From positions 1-6,124 of the forward strand of contig DBQL01000118.1 in the NCBI GenBank assembly GCA_002305235.1: a DNA stretch of 6,124 bases, read 5' to 3'. Position numbers and translations under genes: made by a program. Positions 1-6,124 of the stretch are shown one piece after another. Position 1 is the first letter of the stretch, and every line of letters starts with the position of its first letter. The notes below the pieces were generated by a model. The model worked only from the letters and a program-made list of their open reading frames with translations, was not told the origin of the DNA and made no database searches. The DNA comes from Prevotella sp. UBA1395. Its GTDB lineage: Bacteria; Bacteroidota; Bacteroidia; Bacteroidales; Bacteroidaceae.

Positions 1-2316
1 GCATATCTCCGTGAGGCTGAATACCGCAACACCAACTGGTTTGACGAACTGTTCTCCAACGCCATTTCGATGAACCATTCTATCAGCATGTCGACCGGTT
101 CGGAAAAGGCGCAGTATTATACCTCGTTCAGTTTGATGGATGACCCGGGATGGTCAAGGCAGAGCAAGGTGCAGCGTTATACGGCAAACATCAACGCCAA
201 CTATAACATCAGCAAGAAATTGTCATTGAACCTCATCGGCAACTCGGCTTACCGCAAGCAGCGTGCACCCGGAACGACCAACCAGTCGGTCAATTCCGTG
301 ACCGGAGAGGTGAGCCGCGACTTCGATATCAACCCCTATTCGTACGCCATCAACTCCTCGCGTGCACTCGATCCCAACGCGTTCTATGTGCGCAACTATG
401 CCCCGTTCAACATCAAGCATGAGTTGGACAACAACTATATGGATTTTGATGTGGTGGACTTGAAGTTCCAAGCACAACTCAATTACAAGCCCATCTCCAA
501 GGTTGAGCTGTCGTTGCTCGGTGCCTACAAGTACTCAACGACCAATCAGGCACAGACCATCAAGGAGTCTTCAAACCTCGCGATGGCTTATCGAGCTATG
601 GATGACGCCACCATGCGCGATGCCAACCCGTGGTTGTACACCGATCCTGACAATGCCAACTCATTGCCTATCTCGGTGGTTCCTCAAGGTGGTTTCTATA
701 AGGAAAACAAGTTTAAGATGGACAGTTGGAACGTGCGCGCCACGGCAAACTATAACGATGCTTACGGCTCGGCACAGCAACACATCCTCAATCTCTTCGG
801 CGGTATGGAGGTAAGCGATATCAAACGCTTCAATGATAAATTCACCGCCCCGGGCGTGCGCTATGACATGGGTCTGCTCGGTGCATACGATTATCGCTAT
901 TTCAAGCAGACAGTCGAGGAGAACAGCCCCTATTACAAGCTCGAAAACAAATACGGACGCGACGTGGCATTCTTCGGAACAGCCAACTATTCGTACAAAG
1001 GACGCTACAATGTCAATGGAACGGTGCGTTACGAGGGCTCTAACCGTCTCGGAAAAGCTACCTCGGCCCGCTGGCTGCCCACTTGGAACATCTCGGGTTC
1101 GTGGAACGCTCATGAGGAGCCTTGGTTTGAAAAGGCCGTGGGCAATTGGCTTTCGACCTTCACCATGCGTGCATCTTACTCACTCACCGGCGACAAACCG
1201 TCTGTGACCAACGCGCAGGTGATCATCAAAAGCGCGACCCCGTGGCGTCCGTTCGCTACCGATCAGGAGTCGGCTTTGGAAATCACGGATTTTGCAAATC
1301 CCGACCTTACCTATGAGAAGAAGCACGAGTTCAACATCGGTTTCGATGCCGGATTCCTCAATAACCGTATCAATGTGTCTTTCGACTTGTGGACAAGAAA
1401 CAACTTTGACCTTATCGGCGCCAAGCAGACAACAGGTGTCGGTGGCACGATTACGAAGTATGCCAACGTGGCAAGCATGAAGTCGCACGGTGAAGAGTTG
1501 TCTATCACCACCAAAAACATCATGACCAAGGACTTCAGTTGGACCACAGACTTCATCTTCTCGCACTATAAGACCAAGGTGACCGACCTTGATACCCAGA
1601 CGCCCATGTATCAGCTCATGACCGGCAACGGCTTCACGATGGAGGGATACCCTTACCGTGCGCTGTTCTCCATGGACTTCAAGGGCCTCAACGACAAAGG
1701 TCTGCCCACCTTTATCAATGAAAATGGTGAGCTTACCGTGAGCGATATCGACTACCAGTCGTATGTGAAGGACTACCTTGTATATGAGGGTCCCACCGAG
1801 CCTACGATCAATGGTAGCTTGGGCAATACCTTTAATTATAAAGGATGGCACCTCAGTGTGTTTGCCACATACGCCTTCGGCAACAAGATTCGTCTCGATG
1901 ACGTGTTCTCAAACCTTTACAACGACTTGGACGCCATGCCCAAGGAGTTTAAGAACCGTTGGACCGTTGCCGGCGACGAAGCCTTTACTGATGTGCCCGT
2001 CATTGCCGACCTGCGCATGATCCAGAATGATACCCGCCTGAGCTATGCCTACAATGCCTATAACCTCTCTACCGCCCGCGTGGCCAAGGGAGACTTCATC
2101 CGCATGAAAGAAATATCACTGGCTTACGATTTCCCCAAGCAATGGATCAACAGTCTCAAGCTCAATTCTCTCAGTTGCAAGTTGCAAGCCACCAACCTCT
2201 TCCTCATCTACTCGGACAAAAAACTCAACGGACAGGATCCGGAGTTCTTTAACAGCGGTGGTGTGGCAGTGCCGATGGCTCGTCAGTTCACTTTCACTTT
2301 GAGATTCGGACTTTAA
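1..2316 (+). CDS. SusC/RagA-type TonB-dependent outer-membrane receptor, C-terminal part (5' truncated by window)
   Basis: This is the outer-membrane barrel of a SusC/RagA-family importer, which takes up large ligands using TonB-ExbBD energy and is capped by a SusD lipoprotein. The frame is open from base 1; the first ATG at position 70 lies inside the protein, so the true start is upstream. About 771 residues are visible of a family that is usually near 1000. The opening stretch (N-T-N-W-F-D-E-L-F, then S-M-S-T-G-S-E-K-A-Q-Y-Y and D-D-P-G-W at 139-153) is the classic junction between plug and barrel. Most or all of the plug, the TonB box and the signal peptide are therefore missing. Further family landmarks are V-R-Y-E-G-S-N-R-L-G near 1024-1053, W-L-P-T-W-N-I-S-G-S-W near 1072-1104, and R-A-S-Y-S-L-T-G-D near 1168-1194. 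The alternating aromatic C-terminal strand ends in F-T-F-T-L-R-F-G-L. The susD homologue begins 23 bp downstream. Family assignment is firm; the ligand is unknown. Confidence 0.96.
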   Translation, partial: AYLREAEYRNTNWFDELFSNAISMNHSISMSTGSEKAQYYTSFSLMDDPGWSRQSKVQRYTANINANYNISKKLSLNLIGNSAYRKQRAPGTTNQSVNSVTGEVSRDFDINPYSYAINSSRALDPNAFYVRNYAPFNIKHELDNNYMDFDVVDLKFQAQLNYKPISKVELSLLGAYKYSTTNQAQTIKESSNLAMAYRAMDDATMRDANPWLYTDPDNANSLPISVVPQGGFYKENKFKMDSWNVRATANYNDAYGSAQQHILNLFGGMEVSDIKRFNDKFTAPGVRYDMGLLGAYDYRYFKQTVEENSPYYKLENKYGRDVAFFGTANYSYKGRYNVNGTVRYEGSNRLGKATSARWLPTWNISGSWNAHEEPWFEKAVGNWLSTFTMRASYSLTGDKPSVTNAQVIIKSATPWRPFATDQESALEITDFANPDLTYEKKHEFNIGFDAGFLNNRINVSFDLWTRNNFDLIGAKQTTGVGGTITKYANVASMKSHGEELSITTKNIMTKDFSWTTDFIFSHYKTKVTDLDTQTPMYQLMTGNGFTMEGYPYRALFSMDFKGLNDKGLPTFINENGELTVSDIDYQSYVKDYLVYEGPTEPTINGSLGNTFNYKGWHLSVFATYAFGNKIRLDDVFSNLYNDLDAMPKEFKNRWTVAGDEAFTDVPVIADLRMIQNDTRLSYAYNAYNLSTARVAKGDFIRMKEISLAYDFPKQWINSLKLNSLSCKLQATNLFLIYSDKKLNGQDPEFFNSGGVAVPMARQFTFTLRFGL

Positions 2317-2339
2317 TCATAACGTAAATTTCAGACCAG

Positions 2340-3923
2340 ATGAAAAAGATATATTCCATATTTTTAGCGTGCCTTGCACTCACGTTGACCTCGTGCAACG
2401 ACTTCTTGGACAAACTTCCGGACGATCGCGCCACCGTGGATACGGAGGAGAAGGTGGGCAATCTCATCACAATGGCTTATCCGGATTGTGTGCCTGCCAT
2501 GATGTTGGAGATGAGTTCCGACAACGTGATGGATAATGGCAAGCAGTATACGGCCCAGCCTAATCAAGAAGCGATGTATCGTTGGGAGGATATCACCACC
2601 ACGTACAATGACGACCCGCGCCGCGTGTGGAACGCATGCTATCAGGCTGTGGCCACGGCCAACGAAGCCTTGCAGGCCATCAACACCCTCGGTGCCGACA
2701 AACTCAAAGGCTATCGTGCCGAGGCGCTGCTCTGCAGGGCTTACGGTATGTTCACCCTCGCCAATACTTTCTGCATGGCTTACGACTCCACGAAGGCCAA
2801 AGGGTATCTCGGCTTGCCCTATCCCTTGCAGCCTGAGCAGAGCGTAGAGACACAATATGTGCGCGGAACGCTCGAGGAACTCTATGCCAACATCAACGCA
2901 GACATCGAGGCGGCACTTCCGTTGATCGACGACAACCACCTCACCGGCAAGGCAACGAAGTATCATTTCAACCGAAAGGCCGCCTATGCCTTCGCCGCTC
3001 GCTTCAATCTTTACTATCAGAAGTGGGACAAGGCCATCGCTTACGCCAACGAAGTGCTGGGCAGCAATCCTGCGGGTGTGCTTCGCGACTACTGGCAATT
3101 CTACGGTCTGGCCGGTGTAGAAGACATCAACAATGCTTATATCGCGTCGGGAGAGAACGGCAACCTGATGTTGCAGACGGCCTATTCGACTGCCGGACGC
3201 GTATTCGCGGGTTCGTCTTCATACCGTCGTTACAACCATGCCCGTACGCTGATTGCCACCGAAACCTACTGGGCTACGATGCCTTGGGGCCGTGGGTCGA
3301 ATGCCACGGCGAACAATCCCACCACCCATCTGTTGGTGTCCAACTTCCAGTATGGTAATTCACAGGTGGTATTCTTCCCCAACATCTATGAAAAATTTGA
3401 GTACACGGATAAGGTCAACGGCACCGGTTATGCGCATATCGTGCTCACATCATTCACGGGCGAGGAGACATTGCTGGTTCGTGCCGAGGCCTACGCGCTG
3501 ACCAAGCAGTATGCCAAGGCTTTGGCCGACATGAACGCATGGCAGGCTTCTCACTGCACAAGCGGTTACACGCCGTTTACCGAGGCCGTCATCAACGACT
3601 TCATGAGCAAGGTTCCGTATCAGAAAGTTGTTCCCACGGCAGACACGGAACGCACCGTGAAGAAGACCTTGAGCCCTCAGGGCTTCACCGTAGAGACCGG
3701 CACACAAGAGAATATCATTCAGGTCATCTTGCACATGCGTCGTATCGAGACCATGCGCCAAGGTCTGCGGTTCCAAGACTTGAAGCGTTACGGCATCTCC
3801 TTCAGCCACAACCGCGACGGCGAAGAGGCAGCGGTGTTCGAGCCGGGCGACCTCCGCGGCGCAATTCAATTGCCTACCGACGTGATCAATGCCGGCTTGG
3901 AGGCTAACCCCAGAAAGAAGTAA
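2340..3923 (+). CDS. SusD/RagB-family nutrient-binding outer-membrane lipoprotein
   Basis: This is the surface lipoprotein partner of the upstream SusC barrel; in the family it acts as a hinged lid that captures ligand over the transporter. The 527-residue length is normal for SusD. The N-terminus is a lipoprotein signal (M-K-K, hydrophobic core, lipobox L-T-S-C with Cys19), followed by N-D-F-L-D, a typical SusD beginning that fits the chosen ATG. Helical TPR-like segments are visible at about 95-150 (W-N-A-C-Y-Q-A-V and R-A-Y-G-M-F-T-L-A-N), 205-245 and 374-402 (L-L-V-R-A-E-A-Y). G-L-P-Y at 158-161 is also a familiar SusD motif. The C-terminal signature R-R-I-E-T-M-R-Q-G-L-R-F-Q-D-L-K-R-Y-G lies at 467-485. 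The protein ends with L-P-T-D-V-I-N-A-G-L-E-A-N-P-R, the usual C-terminal pattern of the family. It is intact with no frameshift. It sits 23 bp after susC and 21 bp before the metallohydrolase, so co-transcription is likely. The ligand cannot be read from sequence. Confidence 0.96.
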   Translation: MKKIYSIFLACLALTLTSCNDFLDKLPDDRATVDTEEKVGNLITMAYPDCVPAMMLEMSSDNVMDNGKQYTAQPNQEAMYRWEDITTTYNDDPRRVWNACYQAVATANEALQAINTLGADKLKGYRAEALLCRAYGMFTLANTFCMAYDSTKAKGYLGLPYPLQPEQSVETQYVRGTLEELYANINADIEAALPLIDDNHLTGKATKYHFNRKAAYAFAARFNLYYQKWDKAIAYANEVLGSNPAGVLRDYWQFYGLAGVEDINNAYIASGENGNLMLQTAYSTAGRVFAGSSSYRRYNHARTLIATETYWATMPWGRGSNATANNPTTHLLVSNFQYGNSQVVFFPNIYEKFEYTDKVNGTGYAHIVLTSFTGEETLLVRAEAYALTKQYAKALADMNAWQASHCTSGYTPFTEAVINDFMSKVPYQKVVPTADTERTVKKTLSPQGFTVETGTQENIIQVILHMRRIETMRQGLRFQDLKRYGISFSHNRDGEEAAVFEPGDLRGAIQLPTDVINAGLEANPRKK

Positions 3924-3944
3924 AACCATTAAGACGATCACAAT

Positions 3945-5300
3945 ATGAAATACGTTAGAACATTAGTGATGACGCTTTTGGCCGTCCTTACGTTCTCGGC
4001 CTGCTCTGAAGACGATCTGAACTCTACCAGTATCTTTCCCATGGGCAACTCAACGAGCAGTAACTTCGACCAATGGCTTAACAAGAACTATACCGAGCCT
4101 TACAACATCAAGGTGCTCTACCGGTATAACGACTTGGAGACCGACAACTTTTATAATGTCGTTCCGGCCGACACCGTGAACGCCAAGGCCCTCGCCATTG
4201 CCATCAAGCATATATGGCTGGGTGCCTACGACGAGGTGGCGGGTCCCGACTTCCTCAAACAGTTCAGTCCCCGTGTGTTCCAATTCCTTGGTTCTCCGGA
4301 GTTCAACAGTCAGGGAGAGATCGTGCTCGGTACTGCCGAGGGCGGCGTGAAGATCACACTTTTCAACGTGAACGCGCTTCAGCCCGACAACCCCTACATC
4401 GATCAGGAGAGCGCATTCCCCAACCATCAGTCTGAGCCGATGGACATGAACTACTGGTTTTTCCACACGATGCACCACGAGTTCTGCCACATCTTGACAC
4501 AGACCAAGGATTACAGCACGGAGTTCCGCAGCGTCTCCGCCGGTAAATACCAAACCACCAACTGGATCAATGTGGACGATCCCGATGCCCCGGCTATGGG
4601 ATTCGTGACCGGTTACGGCAGTAGCGAGTATAACGAAGACTTTGCCGAGATCTACTCCTCGTACATCACGAAGACGCCCGAGGCTTGGGAGAAGATCCTT
4701 GAAGCCGGCATGACGGCCCAGCTCACCTCCACGGGCGATACCGTATATGTCAAAGATGCAGACGGCAACTACGTTTATCTCACCGATGCCGACGGCAACC
4801 GCCTCCCCGTGTACGATGCCAACGGCAGCCTTGTGCCTGTAACAGACGGCAACGGCAACGTGGTATATGCCAAAGACAGCCAAGGTAACGACATCTACTA
4901 TAAGGTAGACGGCGAGTTTGTGGCTCAGGATAAGTTGCATACCAATCTCTATTATGCCTACGATGATGACGGAAATCTTGACATCTACTTCATCTATCAA
5001 GGCAAATTGTATCCTGTTACCGTGGGCTCGGGCAACACCATCTACATGACCGACGCTCAAGGCGACACGCTTTACAACAAGGCCGGCGAGCCGATGCCTG
5101 TCTATTACCGTGTTCCGCAGTTTGAGTATCGCAAGCAGGTGTCATACGATACCGCCGGGCGCGATGCCATAGAGACGAAGTTGGCCATCATGAAAGAGTA
5201 CTTCAAGAACTCTTGGAACATCGACATGGATAAGCTCCGCGACGTGGTGCTGCGTCGTGCCAATGACATTAAGACCCTCGATTTAAAGAACCTAAAGTGA
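3945..5300 (+). CDS. Substrate import-associated zinc metallohydrolase lipoprotein with internal decapeptide-repeat insertion
   Basis: This is a putative zinc metallopeptidase lipoprotein of the family regularly encoded beside SusC/SusD pairs (TIGR04549 / Peptidase_Mx1-like, recognised from memory). The signal peptide ends in lipobox F-S-A-C with Cys20, followed by S-E-D-D, an acidic tail resembling the Bacteroidota surface-export signal. The conserved N-terminal half includes F-D-Q-W-L-N-K-N-Y, A-Y-D-E-V-A-G-P-D-F and L-G-T-A-E-G-G-V-K-I-T-L. The catalytic motif is H178-E-F-C-H182, extended to Q186, and E-D-F-A-E at 231-235 offers a likely third zinc ligand (inference). Conserved sequence continues to E-A-W-E-K-I-L at 246-252. 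Decapeptide repeats then occupy about 264-388, and family-like sequence resumes at G-R-D-A-I-E-T-K-L (405-413) through W-N-I-D-M-D-K-L-R. The 451-residue length seems long for the family because of this insertion. Substrate and actual hydrolytic activity are unproven; a peptidase is the best guess from HExxH. The DUF4302 gene starts 7 bp downstream. Confidence 0.92.
   Translation: MKYVRTLVMTLLAVLTFSACSEDDLNSTSIFPMGNSTSSNFDQWLNKNYTEPYNIKVLYRYNDLETDNFYNVVPADTVNAKALAIAIKHIWLGAYDEVAGPDFLKQFSPRVFQFLGSPEFNSQGEIVLGTAEGGVKITLFNVNALQPDNPYIDQESAFPNHQSEPMDMNYWFFHTMHHEFCHILTQTKDYSTEFRSVSAGKYQTTNWINVDDPDAPAMGFVTGYGSSEYNEDFAEIYSSYITKTPEAWEKILEAGMTAQLTSTGDTVYVKDADGNYVYLTDADGNRLPVYDANGSLVPVTDGNGNVVYAKDSQGNDIYYKVDGEFVAQDKLHTNLYYAYDDDGNLDIYFIYQGKLYPVTVGSGNTIYMTDAQGDTLYNKAGEPMPVYYRVPQFEYRKQVSYDTAGRDAIETKLAIMKEYFKNSWNIDMDKLRDVVLRRANDIKTLDLKNLK
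4752..4901 (+). repeat. Five in-frame 30-bp tandem repeats (decapeptide repeats) inside the metallohydrolase gene
   Basis: Residues 270-319 divide exactly into five 10-residue units: KDADGNYVYL, TDADGNRLPV, YDANGSLVPV, TDGNGNVVYA and KDSQGNDIYY. The consensus is x-D-x-x-G-N-x-V/I-Y/P-x. At DNA level the first half of the unit, encoding the D-A-D-G-N turn, is best conserved (core GATGCCGACGGCAAC). The second half has diverged: units 1 and 2 share 18 of 30 bases by hand count, and units 2 and 3 share 20. Looser copies flank the block: G-D-T-V-Y-V before it (264-269), D-D-D-G-N at 340-344, and T-D-A-Q-G-D-T-L-Y-N plus K-A-G-E-P-M-P-V-Y-Y at 369-388. The whole repeat-like zone therefore spans roughly bases 4734-5108. 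The pattern of a turn followed by alternating hydrophobic or aromatic residues suggests stacked beta-hairpins; this is inference. Confidence 0.9.
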
Positions 5301-5307
5301 CGCACTT

Positions 5308-6124
5308 ATGAAAAAAATATTCAATATGCTGCTGTTTTTGGCAGCCATGACATTCGCCACAAGTTGTACCTCGGAGGTTGACGACGCTTTCCCGCAGTCG
5401 TCGGCACAGCGCATGGCCGAGACTGTAAGTTCTACCAAGGCCACCTTGCAGTCTTCTCCCACCGGCTGGCTCATGCGCATGTATGGCGACTTGGACTACG
5501 GAGGCTATACCGTGCTCTGTAAGTTTGAGGGCGATTATGTATCTGTGATGAGCGAAATCTATGGTCCCGCCGACACCGTGACCTCACATTACAAGGTGGA
5601 GCAGAGCGCGGGCACCATCCTCTCGTTTGATGAGTACAACCGCATATTCCACTTTTTCTCTGATCCCGCCAATCCCGCGGGATTGGGTCTCAACGGCAAG
5701 GGTTTCCTTGGCGATTTGGAGTTCCGTGTGTTGAAAGCCACTTCAGACAGTATCATCATGACCGGTAAGAAGCATGGCAACCGCATCGTGATGACTCCCG
5801 CACCCGAAGACTGGGCCGGATACATCAACAAGGTGTACGATATGGAAGATTTTATCACGAGCGCAAGCTATGCGCTCAAGGCGGGCGACATGACATTGCC
5901 CACGAAGAGCAGCTATCGCCTCTTTGAAGCCACCAATCCTACCACCGGCGAGGTGACCGACCTGCCCTATATCGTGACCGACAAGGGCGTGGAATTCTAC
6001 AAGACCTATACCATCAACGGCAAGGCCATCAAGGGCTTCACCTGCACGGGCGAGGTATGGCCCGAGCTCAGTGACGCCACCACGACGCTTGCTCCGGTCA
6101 TCACGCCGCTCAACCAGCTGTTGG
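5308..6124 (+). CDS. DUF4302-type lipoprotein, N-terminal part (3' truncated by window)
   Basis: The frame opens with ATG 7 bp after the metallohydrolase stop and stays open to the window edge, giving 272 residues. The start is supported by a lipoprotein signal peptide: M-K-K, a hydrophobic core to residue 17, and A-T-S-C with Cys20. T-S-E-V-D-D follows the cysteine. The next region resembles DUF4302 proteins as I remember them: a helical A-Q-R-M-A-E-T stretch (33-39), S-S-P-T-G-W-L-M-R-M-Y (49-59), Y-T-V-L-C-K-F (67-73), L-S-F-D-E-Y-N-R-I-F-H-F-F-S-D-P (105-120), G-L-G-L-N-G (125-130) and M-T-G-K-K-H-G-N-R-I (151-160). The family is of unknown function and commonly accompanies SusCD with the zinc metallohydrolase. 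The beta-rich character suggests a surface or periplasmic binding protein, which is inference. No membrane segment is seen beyond the signal. The C-terminus is outside the window, so full length and intactness cannot be judged. Confidence 0.88.
   Translation, partial: MKKIFNMLLFLAAMTFATSCTSEVDDAFPQSSAQRMAETVSSTKATLQSSPTGWLMRMYGDLDYGGYTVLCKFEGDYVSVMSEIYGPADTVTSHYKVEQSAGTILSFDEYNRIFHFFSDPANPAGLGLNGKGFLGDLEFRVLKATSDSIIMTGKKHGNRIVMTPAPEDWAGYINKVYDMEDFITSASYALKAGDMTLPTKSSYRLFEATNPTTGEVTDLPYIVTDKGVEFYKTYTINGKAIKGFTCTGEVWPELSDATTTLAPVITPLNQLL
5669..5686. repeat. 18-bp perfect palindrome inside the DUF4302 coding region
   Basis: The sequence CCAATCCCGCGGGATTGG equals its own reverse complement across 18 bases. 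It falls within codons for N-P-A-G-L in the DUF4302-like protein, in the loop after F-F-S-D-P. An adjacent ATCCCGC at 5663-5669 is repeated 9 bases later at 5672-5678, reflecting a D-P-A / N-P-A tripeptide echo. No function is implied; a coding coincidence is the simplest explanation. Confidence 0.6.

Larger units (their letters stand above)
1..6124 (+). other. Probable single operon: susC-like, susD-like, metallohydrolase, DUF4302
   Basis: All four genes share one strand, with gaps of 23 bp (2317-2339), 21 bp (3924-3944) and 7 bp (5301-5307). None of the gaps holds a stem-loop with a T-tract or a well-spaced Bacteroidota promoter. Sequence just upstream of the susD and metallohydrolase ATGs is A-rich and lacks a strong Shine-Dalgarno, as is usual in this phylum. 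The operon promoter and any regulator must lie upstream of base 1, and the unit continues past base 6124. No stretch above 300 bases lacks a gene. Confidence 0.85.

Noticed and set aside
70..72. ATG at position 70 as the start of the SusC-like gene
   Set aside because: The same frame is open upstream to base 1 and encodes the conserved N-T-N-W-F-D-E-L-F segment, and no signal peptide follows this ATG. It is an internal methionine of a truncated gene.
2325..2332. TAAATTTC before the SusD-like gene, resembling the Bacteroidota -7 box (TAnnTTTG)
   Set aside because: The last base mismatches. The nearest TTTG (2298-2301) leaves 23 bp rather than the usual 19-21. Transcription would start almost on the ATG at 2340, so an internal promoter is not supported.
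2364..3098. Antisense open frame (244 codons) opposite the SusD-like gene
   Set aside because: It lies fully within a convincing SusD coding region, has no recognisable domain, and is explained by codon bias. The other antisense frames at 661-1113, 1180-1851 and 3450-3941 are rejected for the same reason.
4752..4901. Repeat block as a CRISPR array or non-coding satellite
   Set aside because: The units are in frame, contiguous without spacers, not dyad-symmetric, and conserved better as protein than as DNA.
4050..5060. Long antisense open frame (336 codons) opposite the metallohydrolase gene
   Set aside because: The sense gene has strong family motifs. Its C/G-rich third positions make reverse-strand stop codons rare, and the antisense translation is Val/Gly/Ile-rich without a recognisable domain. 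It is a shadow frame.
5311..5317. Run of seven A just after the DUF4302 start codon as a phase-variation tract
   Set aside because: It is short, encodes the ordinary Lys-Lys start of a signal peptide, and there is no sign of frame disruption.

Overview
The window looks like part of a Bacteroidota (Bacteroidales) chromosome, plausibly Prevotella-like. The evidence is a SusC/SusD outer-membrane import pair followed by lipoproteins with Bacteroidota-type signal peptides, and A-rich translation starts without a clear Shine-Dalgarno. GC content is about half by eye, with many codons ending in C or G. Genus cannot be settled from this stretch.

Layout: four genes, all on the + strand, run head to tail with gaps of 23, 21 and 7 bp. 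(1) At 1-2316 is the C-terminal part of a SusC/RagA-type TonB-dependent receptor; its start and most or all of its plug domain lie upstream of the window. (2) At 2340-3923 is a complete SusD/RagB-type lipoprotein. (3) At 3945-5300 is a lipoprotein of the 'substrate import-associated zinc metallohydrolase' family (TIGR04549 / Peptidase_Mx1-like), with HEFCH at residues 178-182 and a run of decapeptide repeats inserted in its C-terminal half. (4) From 5308 to the window edge is the first 272 residues of a DUF4302-type lipoprotein, cut off by the window. No gap between genes exceeds 23 bp, and I see no terminator or convincing internal promoter, so this reads as one transcription unit extending past both edges.

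How the genes work together: the SusC barrel and SusD lid should form a TonB-powered importer in the outer membrane. The metallohydrolase and DUF4302 proteins are probably lipid-anchored in the same membrane, likely facing outward. No glycoside hydrolase is visible and the only enzyme resembles a metallopeptidase. The most economical inference is therefore a peptide- or protein-directed uptake locus rather than a glycan locus, but the substrate is not shown by the sequence. The most unusual element is the repeat block in the metallohydrolase (residues about 264-388). Five consecutive 10-residue units with a D-x-x-G-N turn separate the catalytic part from the conserved C-terminal helix region.
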